Below, piece after piece: positions 10,103 to 20,378 of a stretch of 64,000 bases of DNA; positions within the stretch are counted from its first letter, which is position 1; the number at the start of each line of letters is the position of its first letter. Under the pieces are notes generated by a model. It made no database searches. It had not been told where the DNA came from and saw nothing but the letters and a program-made list of their open reading frames with translations. Origin of the DNA: Caulobacter sp. (GTDB lineage Bacteria > Pseudomonadota > Alphaproteobacteria > Caulobacterales > Caulobacteraceae); NCBI GenBank assembly GCA_030652755.1, contig JAUSPV010000097.1:1-64000 (forward strand). The letters run 5' to 3'. The translations under genes and the position numbers were made by a program.

Positions 10103-13100
10103 TCAGAAGGTCAGTTGCAGGCCGAGGGTGAAGGCGCGGCCGATCACGCCGTAGGTGGCGTTGTAGTTGTAGTCATTGCCGCTGTCTGTTCCGCTTGGCA
10201 GGAAGGGGCCACGGTCGTCGAACACATTCTTGACGGTGCCGAAGACGCGCAGATCCTTGTTCTTCGGCAACGGGAAGAACTTCACGCTGAGGTCATGGCG
10301 CCAGAAGGAATCGACGTTGAGGAACAGGGGATTGGTGATCCCATTGGCCTCCAGACGCGCGGCCATGGCGTTGCTGTCGAGGGCCTCGCCGATGAAGCGG
10401 CCGGTCCACTGCACCGACCACTGACGGTCGCGCCACAGCAGGCTCATCCTGCCTTCATTCTCTGAGGTCCCGACCTCGCCCAGCGAGTTGCTCGTCACCA
10501 CCCCGCTGACGCCGTCGAAGTCCTGCTCCAGCTCAAGGCGTCGGCTGTAGTTGGCGCGGAAGGTGAAGTTTCCGGGGACGTTGAAGTCCTCAAGGTCGAA
10601 GCGATAACGGAGGGCGACATCGACGCCCCGGGCCCGCAGGTCGTTCAGGTTTTCCTGCAGGTTCAGGATCCTGGTGAGCTGACCCGCGGCGTCGCGGGTG
10701 AGGTAGTTGCAATAGCGGCTGTCGAGGCTGTTGGACGAATAGCAGTCGAGCAGGATTTCATTGTTCTCGAGCGCGGCGATCGCGTCGGACACCTCGATTT
10801 CGTAATAGTCGACACTGATCTCGAGATCATCGATGAACCGGGGCCGCAGCACGACGCCCAGGGTCACGGTGTCGGCCGTCTCTTCCTTCAGGTTCGGGTT
10901 GCCGCCGTTCGGCGCGTTGAAGTTGTCGTCGAGCTGCACGAACACGCCGTCGGCGGCGATGGTCGCGGCGATGCCCGGGTCCAGACGGCAATTGGCGGCG
11001 ATGGCCCCAGGCGTCACGGCGGTGACGCCCGAGCAGATATCAATGACGTCATCGAAATCGTCCCGCGGCGGGGAGTACAGCTCTGTCGTGTCCGGCGCGC
11101 GCTGGGCGCGGCTCCAGGTCGCGCGGAAGCGGATGTCCTCGACCGGGGCCCATTGCAGCCCGGCGCGATAGCTGTAGGTCGTGCCTACCGCTTCGAGGTT
11201 GTAGTCGGCCACGCGGATGGCGGCGTTGACCTCGAGGTAGTCCGCGAACGGCATGTCCCGCAGGATCGGAACGGAGGCTTCGAAGAACGCTTCCTTGGCT
11301 TCGATCACCCCGCTGTACTCGGGAATGTAGGCGAAGTTGGTCAGGCCGTTCTGCGTGAGCTCGTCGGTGTCGGTGCTGGTCTTCTCGCGCCGCATCTCGA
11401 AGCCGAAGGCAGTCTCGACCGGGCCGGCCGGCAACTCGAACAGCGTGCCGGTCACGTAGCCTTCGACGGTGTCGAGCCGGTTTTCGGGCCGATACCAGAC
11501 GTTCGCCCTGATGTAGTCGGCCATGTCGTCGGTGATGGAGCCGAGCCCAAACAGGTCCAGCGCCACGCAGCCCTCAGCCCGCGCCGTGGCGTCACGACAC
11601 CGGACGTCCGTTCCGACGCGCTCGGCGTTGAGCGCGTTCTTCACGTTGGACAGGTTCAGGCCATTGTTGCGGGACTGATAGCCCTCGAACTTTCCGTAGC
11701 CATAGGTCACGAACCAGTTCCAGTCGCCAAACACGACCCCCTCGGCGCCGACCCAGCCACGCAGCGTGCGCCGGCGGTTGTAGATTTCCTGCGGACCCAC
11801 CTCGGTCATACGGCGTCGGAAGCTGATGCTTGAGCTGGCCGCGGAAAAGATCTGGGTCGGCACGAACGGGTTGGCCCGGGCGATGTTGCCGATCGTGAAC
11901 TCGTCGTTGATCCCGTAGGCGATGGTGTTGCTCAGCGCGTAGGCCTCGCGCGTCGAGTTCGTCTCGACCTGGGAGGCGAACAGCTGGGTCCAGATCTTGA
12001 CGTTGTCGGACAGATCGTAGGACGCCTTGAACGCGCCGCTCAGGTATTCCGCGGGCGTGATCAGGGTGCCGTTGGTGCGCGTCTCGTAGCCGTTGACGGC
12101 GGTGACGAAGCCGGTGTTGAGGCCAGTATCGTTATAATAGAAGCTGCTGGCCCGGAACCGGCCGCCCGGCGTGTAGGTGCTCAGGTCAGGCGAGCTGAGT
12201 GTGTTGGTGGTCGGGCTGTAGACCACCGACAGCAGGGCGCGGTCGCGCTCGGCCGCGTAGAGGGCGTTCTGGCGCTCGTAGGTGCCGCCGACCATGATCT
12301 TGAGACGATCATCGACGAACTTGCCGCCCCAGGCGCCCGAATATTCGATGGTGCTGCCGCCGCCGTCCTCGGTGACGCCCCCCACGACCCGGCCGCGGAA
12401 GCCGTCATACCGGCTTTCGGTGATGATGTTGACGACCCCGGAAACCGCGTCCGACCCGTAGACGGCCGACGCGCCGCCCGTGATGATCTCGACACGATCG
12501 ACGAAGAACTCGGGGACCGAGCTCAGGCTGACGCTGTTCCGGTTGCCGGCGTTGGAAACCGTCCGACGGCCGTCGATCAGGGTCAATGTGCGGTTCTCGC
12601 CCAGCGAGCGAAGGCTGATGGTGCTGAGGCCGTTGTCCTGGACGGCCGACTGGCTGGTCGAAAGATTGACGCCGATATCGATGCCCGGCAGGTCCGCCAG
12701 GGCGTCGGCCAGGTCGATGTATCCGCCCTCCAGAAGATCTTCCCGCTCGATGTCCGCCATCGGGGTCGGGCTGTCAAAGGTCGTCCGGCGCAGGCGCGAC
12801 CCGGTCACCACCAGCGCCTCCAGCTCCATCTCGGAGCCTTGATCTACGGACGCCGGCTCGGTGGCCGGGGCGGTTCGCTCACTGCGGGCGCCCAGGATGA
12901 TGGCGCCGGAGGCGTCCTGCACGATCTCGACATCGGCGCCGGCGGCGAGACGCCGGGCGGCCTCGAGCGGCGTGTACCGCCCCTTGACCGCCGGCGCGCG
13001 CCGGGCGGCGACCGATTCAGGCGAGAACAGGATGTCGACGCCGGCTTCCTTGCCCAACTCGCGGAGGGCCTCGCCGAGCGGCTGGGCCGGCACGTCGATC

Positions 13101-13201
13101 GCAACCGCCTGCGCCAGGCTGGCGGTGGCGAACATCAGCGCGCCGCCCGAAACAGCGGCCGCCAGCGCAAGGCGCAGCGCGCCCCGAGTTCCCGTTTTCA
13201 T
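10103..13201 (-). CDS. TonB-dependent receptor with N-terminal STN signalling domain
   Basis: 1032 aa; STN-like IDVPAQPLGEALRELGKEAGVDILF; plug LIDGRRTV...GGASAVYGSDAVSGVVNIIT; C-terminal aromatic FTLGLQLTF. Confidence 0.93.
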   Translation of the reverse strand: MKTGTRGALRLALAAAVSGGALMFATASLAQAVAIDVPAQPLGEALRELGKEAGVDILFSPESVAARRAPAVKGRYTPLEAARRLAAGADVEIVQDASGAIILGARSERTAPATEPASVDQGSEMELEALVVTGSRLRRTTFDSPTPMADIEREDLLEGGYIDLADALADLPGIDIGVNLSTSQSAVQDNGLSTISLRSLGENRTLTLIDGRRTVSNAGNRNSVSLSSVPEFFVDRVEIITGGASAVYGSDAVSGVVNIITESRYDGFRGRVVGGVTEDGGGSTIEYSGAWGGKFVDDRLKIMVGGTYERQNALYAAERDRALLSVVYSPTTNTLSSPDLSTYTPGGRFRASSFYYNDTGLNTGFVTAVNGYETRTNGTLITPAEYLSGAFKASYDLSDNVKIWTQLFASQVETNSTREAYALSNTIAYGINDEFTIGNIARANPFVPTQIFSAASSSISFRRRMTEVGPQEIYNRRRTLRGWVGAEGVVFGDWNWFVTYGYGKFEGYQSRNNGLNLSNVKNALNAERVGTDVRCRDATARAEGCVALDLFGLGSITDDMADYIRANVWYRPENRLDTVEGYVTGTLFELPAGPVETAFGFEMRREKTSTDTDELTQNGLTNFAYIPEYSGVIEAKEAFFEASVPILRDMPFADYLEVNAAIRVADYNLEAVGTTYSYRAGLQWAPVEDIRFRATWSRAQRAPDTTELYSPPRDDFDDVIDICSGVTAVTPGAIAANCRLDPGIAATIAADGVFVQLDDNFNAPNGGNPNLKEETADTVTLGVVLRPRFIDDLEISVDYYEIEVSDAIAALENNEILLDCYSSNSLDSRYCNYLTRDAAGQLTRILNLQENLNDLRARGVDVALRYRFDLEDFNVPGNFTFRANYSRRLELEQDFDGVSGVVTSNSLGEVGTSENEGRMSLLWRDRQWSVQWTGRFIGEALDSNAMAARLEANGITNPLFLNVDSFWRHDLSVKFFPLPKNKDLRVFGTVKNVFDDRGPFLPSGTDSGNDYNYNATYGVIGRAFTLGLQLTF

Positions 13202-13278
13202 GCAGTACCCCCGAATTGCCCGATTCCGGACTTCGGAAGGTCTGACGACCGCAGCACGGTTTTCCTCAGCAAGTTTTT

Positions 13279-14208
13279 TCAGACGGCGCTGGCGCGGCCG
13301 ATGACCAACGCGCCCCTGCCGTCGTGAACCTTCAGGTCGAGCAGCAGGGCCACGGACCGGGCGAAGGCCTCGTTGTCTCCGGTCTTGTAGACTCCGCTGA
13401 TGCGCAGCCCCCCCAGCGCGGGATCATCGACCTCGATCCGACGGCGGCTGTAGCGGTTCATCTCGCCAAGCGCCTCGGCCAGGGTCTCGTTCTCGAAGAC
13501 GACGCGACCGAACCGCCAGGCCGTGGCGGTCTGGACATCGGTCTCTTCCCGCCGGGCGCCGTGGCCGGGCGATGCCACGACCTTCTGCCCGGCGGCGGCC
13601 AGCGTGCGGCTGTCCGGCCTGCCCGCCGGCATCATGATCACCGCGCCCTGGACGGCGACGACCGAGACGGCTCCAAGGCGCAGGCGGACGTCGAAGGCGT
13701 CGCCGTCGTCGCCGATGATCTGCTGCTCGGCCGCGGAGACGACAAACGGGCGCGTCGGGTCCCCGGCGGCGCGGAAGAAGGCCCTGCCCTTGACCAAGGT
13801 AACGCGGCGCTGACGCCCATCCACCTTGACCCGCACGCTGCTCTCGGCGTCGAGGAAGATCGACGATCCGTCATCGAGGGCGATGGTCCGGGTCTCGCCG
13901 ACCTCCGTGGCGTACACGGTCGGCGCGCTGACGAACCAGGCCGCGCCGACCGCGGCCAGCACGCCGGCGCTGGTCAGCACCAGCCGCCGGTCGACCATCG
14001 CCCGGCGTCGAATGACCTGATCCCCACGCAGCGCTCCGGCCATCTCGAAGGTGGCCGTGACGGCGTCAAACGCGGCGCGATGCGCGTCGGACCGCCGCAG
14101 CCATACCTGAAAGGCGGACTCATCCAGGGCGTCCCGATCGTCGCGCCGCAGCCGGGCGAGCCAGGCTGCGGCCTCCTCCCGGATCGTGTCGGTCCGCGAT
14201 GACGTCAT
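13279..14208 (-). CDS. FecR-family anti-sigma/sigma regulator
   Basis: EVGETRTIALDDGSSIFLDAESSVRVKVDGRQRRVTLVKGRAFF FecR motif; adjacent to ECF sigma and TonB receptor. Confidence 0.9.
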   Translation of the reverse strand: MTSSRTDTIREEAAAWLARLRRDDRDALDESAFQVWLRRSDAHRAAFDAVTATFEMAGALRGDQVIRRRAMVDRRLVLTSAGVLAAVGAAWFVSAPTVYATEVGETRTIALDDGSSIFLDAESSVRVKVDGRQRRVTLVKGRAFFRAAGDPTRPFVVSAAEQQIIGDDGDAFDVRLRLGAVSVVAVQGAVIMMPAGRPDSRTLAAAGQKVVASPGHGARREETDVQTATAWRFGRVVFENETLAEALGEMNRYSRRRIEVDDPALGGLRISGVYKTGDNEAFARSVALLLDLKVHDGRGALVIGRASAV

Positions 14209-14215
14209 GATCAGG

Positions 14216-14704
14216 TCACCACTGCTCGGTCCATCCCGTCAGGAACAGAGCCGCTTTCGCCACATGCTTCTCGACCGCGCTCACCGAAATGCCGAGGCGG
14301 TCGGCGATCTCCCGATACTTCAGCCCCTCAAGCCGGTGAAGCAGAAACACCTCCTGCGTTCGGGGACTGAGGCGCTGGAGACCGGCCTTCAGACGGGTCA
14401 GACGCTCGCGCGCCTGCAGAACCTCATCCTGAAGCGGCAGGCTGTCGGAAACTTCCGCGTGATCGGCGACCACCACGTCCTCGTCCCGCCGCTTCCGGCG
14501 ACGACGCTCGTCGATGGCCAGGTTGACCGCCGTGCGGGCGACAAAGGCGTCGGTATTCAGGATCGGCCGGGCGCCCGCACGATACTCCATGGCGCGCAGA
14601 TACGCGGACTGCAGCACGTCCTCGGCGCCGGCCGGATCGCGCGTGATCCTGGCAATTTTCCGCAGGAGCGCCGACCACCGCCGTCGCCCTCCCGTCTCGT
14701 CCAC
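14216..14704 (-). CDS. ECF RNA polymerase sigma factor, FecI-like
   Basis: Sigma2 GAEDVLQSAYLRAME and sigma4 LSPRTQEVFLLHRLEGLKYREIADRLGISVSAVEKHVAKA. Confidence 0.9.
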   Translation of the reverse strand: MDETGGRRRWSALLRKIARITRDPAGAEDVLQSAYLRAMEYRAGARPILNTDAFVARTAVNLAIDERRRRKRRDEDVVVADHAEVSDSLPLQDEVLQARERLTRLKAGLQRLSPRTQEVFLLHRLEGLKYREIADRLGISVSAVEKHVAKAALFLTGWTEQW

Positions 14705-14800
14705 CCGTTGTCCCCGTCATGACGCGGATCGAATTGGCGGAACGAACAGTGCAGCTGTCAAGTGTATGCCGGCGCAGCCGGGTCATCGGCCCCGCGAAAC

Positions 14801-15529
14801 TCAGCCAAGGGTACGCAGATGCGCCAGGCTGGTCTCCACGCTCGGCCACCAGGGGGCGGGTGGAAAGTCGTGTTCCACGAAGTAGTGCTCGGCGCCGGCG
14901 ACGTCGGCGGCCTGGATCAGGTCCGAGAAATCGAAGGTCCCAGCCCCGACGTCAGCCATCCTGCCATCGGGGGCCATATCCTTGAGGTGAACCAGCTTTA
15001 CGCGCCCGGCCATTCGCTCGATGAACGCCCTGGGGTCTTCGCCGCCCTTCGTGAGCCAGTAGACGTCGAGCTCGAAGTCAACGAAATCGGGGTCGGTCTC
15101 GGCTACCAGCCGGTCGAAGGGCCGGACGCCGTCGACCGCCTCGAACTCGAAGTCGTGGTGGTGGTAGGCGACCCGCAGCCCGTCCGCCCGCGCGCGCTTC
15201 GCGAAGGCGCCCAGCGTCGAGATGACCGAGGACCAGTCACGCTGGTCCGGCATGACATAGGGCATCACCAGGTAGCGGCAGCCGAGGGCCTTGGCCATCG
15301 CCAGCACGGCGTCCGGCTGCTCGGCCATATCGGTCAGGCCCGCATGGGCCGAGGGACAGTCGAGCCCGATCTCCCGCATGCGCGCCGCGAATCCGGCGAA
15401 GTCGGAGCCGAGCGGGGCTGCAAACTCCACCGCGTCATAGCCGATGTCGCGGATGCGCCCGAGCGTGCCCAGCGGGTCCGCCGCGAATGGCTTGCGCAAG
15501 GTGTAGAGTTGAATGCCGATCGGTCTCAC
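14801..15529 (-). CDS. sugar phosphate isomerase/epimerase (xylose isomerase-like TIM barrel)
   Basis: RPIGIQLYTLRKPFAADPLGTLGRIRDIGYDAVEFA start; GTG at 15529 clears the upstream GMC stop. Confidence 0.85.
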   Translation of the reverse strand: MRPIGIQLYTLRKPFAADPLGTLGRIRDIGYDAVEFAAPLGSDFAGFAARMREIGLDCPSAHAGLTDMAEQPDAVLAMAKALGCRYLVMPYVMPDQRDWSSVISTLGAFAKRARADGLRVAYHHHDFEFEAVDGVRPFDRLVAETDPDFVDFELDVYWLTKGGEDPRAFIERMAGRVKLVHLKDMAPDGRMADVGAGTFDFSDLIQAADVAGAEHYFVEHDFPPAPWWPSVETSLAHLRTLG

Positions 15530-15533
15530 AGGC

Positions 15534-17225
15534 TCACAGGCCTCCCTGTTCCAGAAGATCGGCCGCATGGTGCGCCGCCCTTGCGGCGATGGCCATGTAG
15601 GTCAGCGAGGGGTTCACCGACGCGCTGGAGGTCATCACCGCGCCGTCTGAGACAAAAAGGTTGGGGACCTCGTGCGCCTGGCCCCAGCCATTGAGCACCG
15701 AGGTGGCCGGATCCCGGCCCATGCGGGCCGTCCCCATCTCGTGGATGCGGTCGCCGGGCGGCGTCAGCTGCTCGGCGGCCTCTTCCCAGGGTGTGATGTC
15801 GACGCAGCCGACGGCCCGCAGCATGTCGGCCGCGTCCCGCGCCGCCGCGCGCATCATCGCGTACTCGTTGGGGCCGTGGCTCGCCGCGATGATCGGCACC
15901 GGAATCCCCCAGCTGTCCATGCGGACGGCGGAGAGGGTCACCCGGTTTTCGGGATCGGGCAGCACCTCGCCGAACGGCAGGAGCGAGAAGTGCCAGCCGT
16001 GGAGCCCCTCGTCATCGCCACCGCCGACGCCCTGGGCGAAGCTTTCCGCGCGCCGCGAGCGGGCCGCGCCGCCCTGCATGCCGAACCCGCGCAGGTAGGG
16101 CTTGTCGCCCTCGGTGACGTTGCCGTAGCGGGGCACATAGATGCCGGTCGGCCGATCCCGCTGGTCATGGACACCCGCGAACCCCGGCATCTTGCCGACG
16201 ATGTTCTTGCTGCTGACGTGATCCATCAGGTTGCGGCCGACCTGGTCGCTGCCGTTGGCGAGGCCGCGCGGAAACGCGTCCGATCGGGAGTTCAGCAGCA
16301 GGGCGGCGGTGTTGATCGCCGAGGCGTTCACGAAGACCATCCGCGCCTCGAAGATCTCGCCCCCCTTGTCCAGCCGGTTGATCGTCCGCACGCCCGTCAC
16401 CCGGCCGGTGGCCGGATCATGGATGACGCTCTCGACGACCCGGTCGGTCAGGACGGTCAGGTTGCCGGTGTTGAGCGCCGCCGGCAGCGTCGCCGCCTGG
16501 GTCGAGAAATAGCTGCCCAAAGGACAGCCGTGATGGCACCGCACATGCTGCTCGCACCGCTTGCGGCCGAGGTCCATCTGCGGCTTGGCGACGCGACTGA
16601 GGTGAGCCGCCCGCCCCATGATCATCCGTCGCGTGGGCCAGTCGGCCTCGATCCTCGCCTTGGCGGCCAGCTCGACATCGTTGAACGGAAAGGCCGGCAG
16701 GAAGTCGCCGTCCGGCAGCTGCTCAAGGCCGTCGAAGTCGCCGCTTATCCCGGCGAAGGCCTCGACGTGATCGTACCAAGGCTCAAGGTCCCCGTAGCGG
16801 ATCGGCCAGTCAACGCCGTGACCATCCTGCAGGTTCGAGAGAAAGTCCTGCGGGCCCCATCGGTAGGACTGCCGGCCCCAGGTCAGCGACCGTCCGCCCA
16901 GCTGATAGCCCCGGATCCAGCGATAAGGCTTGCCGGGCGCGGTCTCATAGGGATGGTCGTGATCGCTGGCCCAGAAGGCCTTGTTGGAGTTGAACAGCGC
17001 GTAGGAGACCCCGACATGGTAGGGGTAGTGCAGGTCCCGCTCCGCTTCCGGGATCTGGTCGTCCCGCCGCCGGAGCTTGGCGGCCTGATCGTGGCTGTAG
17101 CCCGATCCGTGCGGCACATCAGGACCCCGCTCGAGCATCAGGACCTTAAGGCCGCGCTCGCAGAGCTCCTTGGCGACCCAGCCGCCGGTGATGCCGGAGC
17201 CGACGACGATGGCGTCGAACATCAC
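15534..17225 (-). CDS. GMC-family FAD oxidoreductase (glucose/glycoside dehydrogenase-like)
   Basis: N-terminal DAIVVGSGITGGWVAKELCERG; RCHHGCPLGSYFSTQA; C-terminal HEMGTARMG...NPSLTYMAIAARAA. Confidence 0.9.
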   Translation of the reverse strand: MMFDAIVVGSGITGGWVAKELCERGLKVLMLERGPDVPHGSGYSHDQAAKLRRRDDQIPEAERDLHYPYHVGVSYALFNSNKAFWASDHDHPYETAPGKPYRWIRGYQLGGRSLTWGRQSYRWGPQDFLSNLQDGHGVDWPIRYGDLEPWYDHVEAFAGISGDFDGLEQLPDGDFLPAFPFNDVELAAKARIEADWPTRRMIMGRAAHLSRVAKPQMDLGRKRCEQHVRCHHGCPLGSYFSTQAATLPAALNTGNLTVLTDRVVESVIHDPATGRVTGVRTINRLDKGGEIFEARMVFVNASAINTAALLLNSRSDAFPRGLANGSDQVGRNLMDHVSSKNIVGKMPGFAGVHDQRDRPTGIYVPRYGNVTEGDKPYLRGFGMQGGAARSRRAESFAQGVGGGDDEGLHGWHFSLLPFGEVLPDPENRVTLSAVRMDSWGIPVPIIAASHGPNEYAMMRAAARDAADMLRAVGCVDITPWEEAAEQLTPPGDRIHEMGTARMGRDPATSVLNGWGQAHEVPNLFVSDGAVMTSSASVNPSLTYMAIAARAAHHAADLLEQGGL

Positions 17226-18004
17226 GCCGCTCCCTTTGTTTGCGCAGTGTCTTCGAACTGGACGATGGCGGCCCGCAGCGCCGTGATCGGATCGCCGCGC
17301 GGCACGAATTCATGGCCGACCCAGCCCTGGTAGCCCAGATGCCGCAGCAGGCCGGCGATGGCCGGCCAGTGGATCTCCTGGCGGTCGTCCAGGTCGCGGC
17401 GGCCGGGCGCGCCGGCGGTGTGCACATGGCCGATCAGGTCGAAGTTGGCCCGGATGGTCCGGCTGAGATCACCCTCCATCAGCTGCATGTGATAGCCGTC
17501 GTAGAGGAGCCGCAGGGCTGGCGATCCCACGCCCCGAACCACTTCCGCGCCGAAGGCCGTGCGATCACATTGGTGGCCCGGATGGTCGACCTTGCTGTTG
17601 AGCAGCTCCATCAGCAGCCGCACGCCGGCCTGTTCGGCATGGGCCACGACGGGGGCCAGGCCTTCGATGCAGGCCTGTATCGCGGGCCCGTCAGCGCCGT
17701 CGCCGATACGGTTGCCGGAAAAGACGATGACAGACTCGCACCCGCCGGCGGCCGCCGTGTCGATGCTGCGGCGGACTTCGTCGGTCAGGGCCGCATGCCG
17801 TGCGGGGTCATTGAACCCGGTCTCCAGCGTGTGACCCGTCAGGCTGACCAGCGACAGTCCGGCGTCGCGGGCTACCGGCCACAGCGCCTCGGGCAGCATC
17901 TCCACGCCCTGCGCGCCGGCCGCCGCCGCCTCCCGCAGCAGGGTGGCGGGATCGACCTCGCGGCCCGCGGTGAACGACCACCAGGCGAAACTCTGCCGCA
18001 TCAC
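17222..18004 (-). CDS. hydroxypyruvate isomerase-like TIM-barrel protein
   Basis: YDGYHMQLMEGDLSRTIRANFDLIGHVHTAGAPGRRDLDDRQEIHWPAI motif; 4-nt overlaps with both neighbours. Confidence 0.85.
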   Translation of the reverse strand: MMRQSFAWWSFTAGREVDPATLLREAAAAGAQGVEMLPEALWPVARDAGLSLVSLTGHTLETGFNDPARHAALTDEVRRSIDTAAAGGCESVIVFSGNRIGDGADGPAIQACIEGLAPVVAHAEQAGVRLLMELLNSKVDHPGHQCDRTAFGAEVVRGVGSPALRLLYDGYHMQLMEGDLSRTIRANFDLIGHVHTAGAPGRRDLDDRQEIHWPAIAGLLRHLGYQGWVGHEFVPRGDPITALRAAIVQFEDTAQTKGAA

Positions 18005-19149
18005 GCGTTCTCCTCGTCCAGCGCCATCCAGCGGCCGTCGGCCGCCGCGCTGCGCACGGCGGCGTCGATGAACCGCACGCCTTCGACACCGGCGCCCACT
18101 CCGGGCAGGTCCAGCGCGGTCGCGGGCGGCGGCTGCCCTGTCTTGTGCGCCGAGACCAGATCCGCCGCGTCGGCGTAGATTCGCGCGAAGCCTTCAAGAT
18201 AACCCTCGGGATGTCCCGCCGGGATGCGCGTCGCCGCCTGGGCCGCCGCCGACAGGCCGGGCCCGCCGCGCCGCAGGATCCGCGGCGGCTCGCCGAGCGG
18301 CGTGTAGCGCAGGATGTCCGGATCCTCCTGCGACCACTCCAGCCCGCCGGTCTCGCCATAGATCCGCAGCCTCAGGCCGTTCGCCGCCCCGACCGCCACC
18401 TGGCTGGCCCAGAGCTGCCCCCGCGCGCCGCCGGCCCAGCGGAGGCGAAGCTGCACATCGTCGTCGAGCAGACGCCCCTCCACGAAGCGGGACGTCTCGG
18501 CGCTGACCTGGTCCGCCGCCGCACCGAGGACGAAGGTCGCCAGGTGGTAGGCATGGGTGGCGATGTCGCCCAGCGCGCCGCCAGGCCCCGCCCGCTCAGG
18601 ATCGCCCCGCCAGTCGGCTTGCTTGTTGCCCGGCAGCGGCGTGGCCAGCCAGTCCTGCGCATACTCGGCCTGGACCACCCGGATCGCGCCCAGCGTTCCG
18701 GCCGCCACCATGGCCCGCATCTGCCGGACCATCGCATAGCCGCTGTAGTTGTGGGTCAGCACCAGCGGGGTCCCGGTCCGCGCCACGGCGTCGGCCAAAT
18801 CCAGCGCATCGGCCAGACCGGTGGTCAGCGGCTTGTCGCAGATCACCGCGATCCCGGCCTCGAGAAAGGCCCTCGCCGGCGCATGGTGCAGGTGGTTTGG
18901 CGTGACGATGGCCACCGCGTCGATGCGGTCCGGCCGAGCGGCCTCGGCCTGCGCCATGACCCGCCAGTCGCCGTAGCAGCGGTCTTCGCCCAGGCCGAGA
19001 CCCTGCCCGAAGGCCCGCGAACGTCCGGCGTCGCCGCTGAACGCCCCGGCGACCAGCGTCCAGCGATCGTCGAGCCGGGCGGCCATGCGATGCACCCCGC
19101 CGATGAAGGCGCCCTCGCCGCCGCCGATCATCCCCAGCGACAGGCGCAT
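18001..19149 (-). CDS. Gfo/Idh/MocA family NAD(P) oxidoreductase
   Basis: [23 protein letters not shown] Rossmann start; [32 protein letters not shown]. Confidence 0.92.
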   Translation of the reverse strand: MRLSLGMIGGGEGAFIGGVHRMAARLDDRWTLVAGAFSGDAGRSRAFGQGLGLGEDRCYGDWRVMAQAEAARPDRIDAVAIVTPNHLHHAPARAFLEAGIAVICDKPLTTGLADALDLADAVARTGTPLVLTHNYSGYAMVRQMRAMVAAGTLGAIRVVQAEYAQDWLATPLPGNKQADWRGDPERAGPGGALGDIATHAYHLATFVLGAAADQVSAETSRFVEGRLLDDDVQLRLRWAGGARGQLWASQVAVGAANGLRLRIYGETGGLEWSQEDPDILRYTPLGEPPRILRRGGPGLSAAAQAATRIPAGHPEGYLEGFARIYADAADLVSAHKTGQPPPATALDLPGVGAGVEGVRFIDAAVRSAAADGRWMALDEENA

Positions 19150-19150
19150 C

Positions 19151-20200
19151 TCAGCGATCGAGGCCCAGCAGCCGGCGATTGGCCGCCGCGTCGACGTCGG
19201 TGGCGAGGAAGTCGTCGAAGCTCTTGCCGGTCACGGTGATGATGTGGTCGCGGATGAAGGTCGCGCCTTCCCGGGCGCCGTCCTCCGGCGCCTTGAGCGC
19301 GCACTCCCATTCCAGCACCGCCCAGCCCTGATAGCCGTACTGCGCGAACTTCGAGAAGATCGCCTTGAAGTCGATCTGGCCGTCGCCCAGCGAGCGGAAC
19401 CGGCCGGCCCGCTCTTTCCACGGCGCGTAGCCGCTGTAGACGCCCTGCCGCCCGGTCGGCCGGAACTCGGCGTCCTTGACGTGAAACATCCGGATCCGCT
19501 CGTGGTAGAGGTCGATGTACTCGAGGTAGTCGAGCTGCTGCAGCAGGAAGTGGCTGGGATCGTAGAGCAGGCAGGCGCGGGGATGATGATCCACGCGGTC
19601 CCAGAACATCTCCACCGTCGTGCCGTCGAACAGGTCCTCGCTGGGATGAATCTCGTAGCAGAGGTCGACGCCCGCCTCGTCGAAGGCGTCGAGGATCGGC
19701 CGCCAGCGCCGGGCCAATTCGTCGAACGCCTCCTCGATCAGCCCGGCCGGCCGTTGCGGATAGGGATAGAGGTAGGGCCAGGCCAGCGAGCCCGAGAAGG
19801 TGACGTGGGCGTCCAGCCCCATCCGCCGCGAGGCCTTCGCCCCCAGCAGAACCTGCTCCACCGCCCAGGCCTGCCGCGCCGCGGGGTTGCCCCGCACCCG
19901 CGCCGGCGCCGAGCCGTCGAACATCTCGTCATAGGCCGGATGCACCGCGACCATCTGGCCCTGGGTATGGGTGGAGAGCTCGGAGACCTCAAGGCCGGCG
20001 GCGGCGAGGACGCCCTTCACCTCGTCGCAGTAGACGTCGCTCTCGGCCGCCAGCTTCAGGTCGAACAGCCGCCGGTCCCAGGTCGGGATCTGCACGCCCT
20101 TGTATCCGAGATCGCCGGCCCAGCGGGCGATGGCCTCCAGGCTGTTGAACGGCGGTTCGTCGCCCGCGAACTGCGCCAGAAAAATCGCCGGGCCCTTCAT
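19151..20200 (-). CDS. sugar phosphate isomerase/epimerase (TIM barrel)
   Basis: IHPSEDLFDGTTVEMFWDRVDHHPRACLLYDPSHFLLQQLDYLEYIDLYHERIRMFHVKDAEF; GYQGWAVLEWE. Confidence 0.9.
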   Translation of the reverse strand: MKGPAIFLAQFAGDEPPFNSLEAIARWAGDLGYKGVQIPTWDRRLFDLKLAAESDVYCDEVKGVLAAAGLEVSELSTHTQGQMVAVHPAYDEMFDGSAPARVRGNPAARQAWAVEQVLLGAKASRRMGLDAHVTFSGSLAWPYLYPYPQRPAGLIEEAFDELARRWRPILDAFDEAGVDLCYEIHPSEDLFDGTTVEMFWDRVDHHPRACLLYDPSHFLLQQLDYLEYIDLYHERIRMFHVKDAEFRPTGRQGVYSGYAPWKERAGRFRSLGDGQIDFKAIFSKFAQYGYQGWAVLEWECALKAPEDGAREGATFIRDHIITVTGKSFDDFLATDVDAAANRRLLGLDR

Positions 20201-20378
20201 GCAACCTCCCTTGAGGGGCCGCCTGCATCGGACCGCCCGTTCCCTGTTCGTTGAAAGCTAGCATGCGCGGAGGCTTTGGCGAGCGGGTCGTTCGACCCCG
20301 GCCAGCTTGCGGTTGACGCGGGGACCATCCGCACGGCGAACTTCGCATACCGCGACTCCGCGGGCCCGGGGGGAAGCG

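Noticed and set aside
349-14704. Complete lasso peptide biosynthetic cluster
   Set aside because: Nucleotidyltransferase and S9/TonB/Fec module are suggestive, but no precursor, B or C gene is visible and an aromatic catabolic cluster lies between them.
15672-17333. 553-aa plus-strand ORF
   Set aside because: Antisense shadow of the GMC oxidoreductase; no domain motifs.
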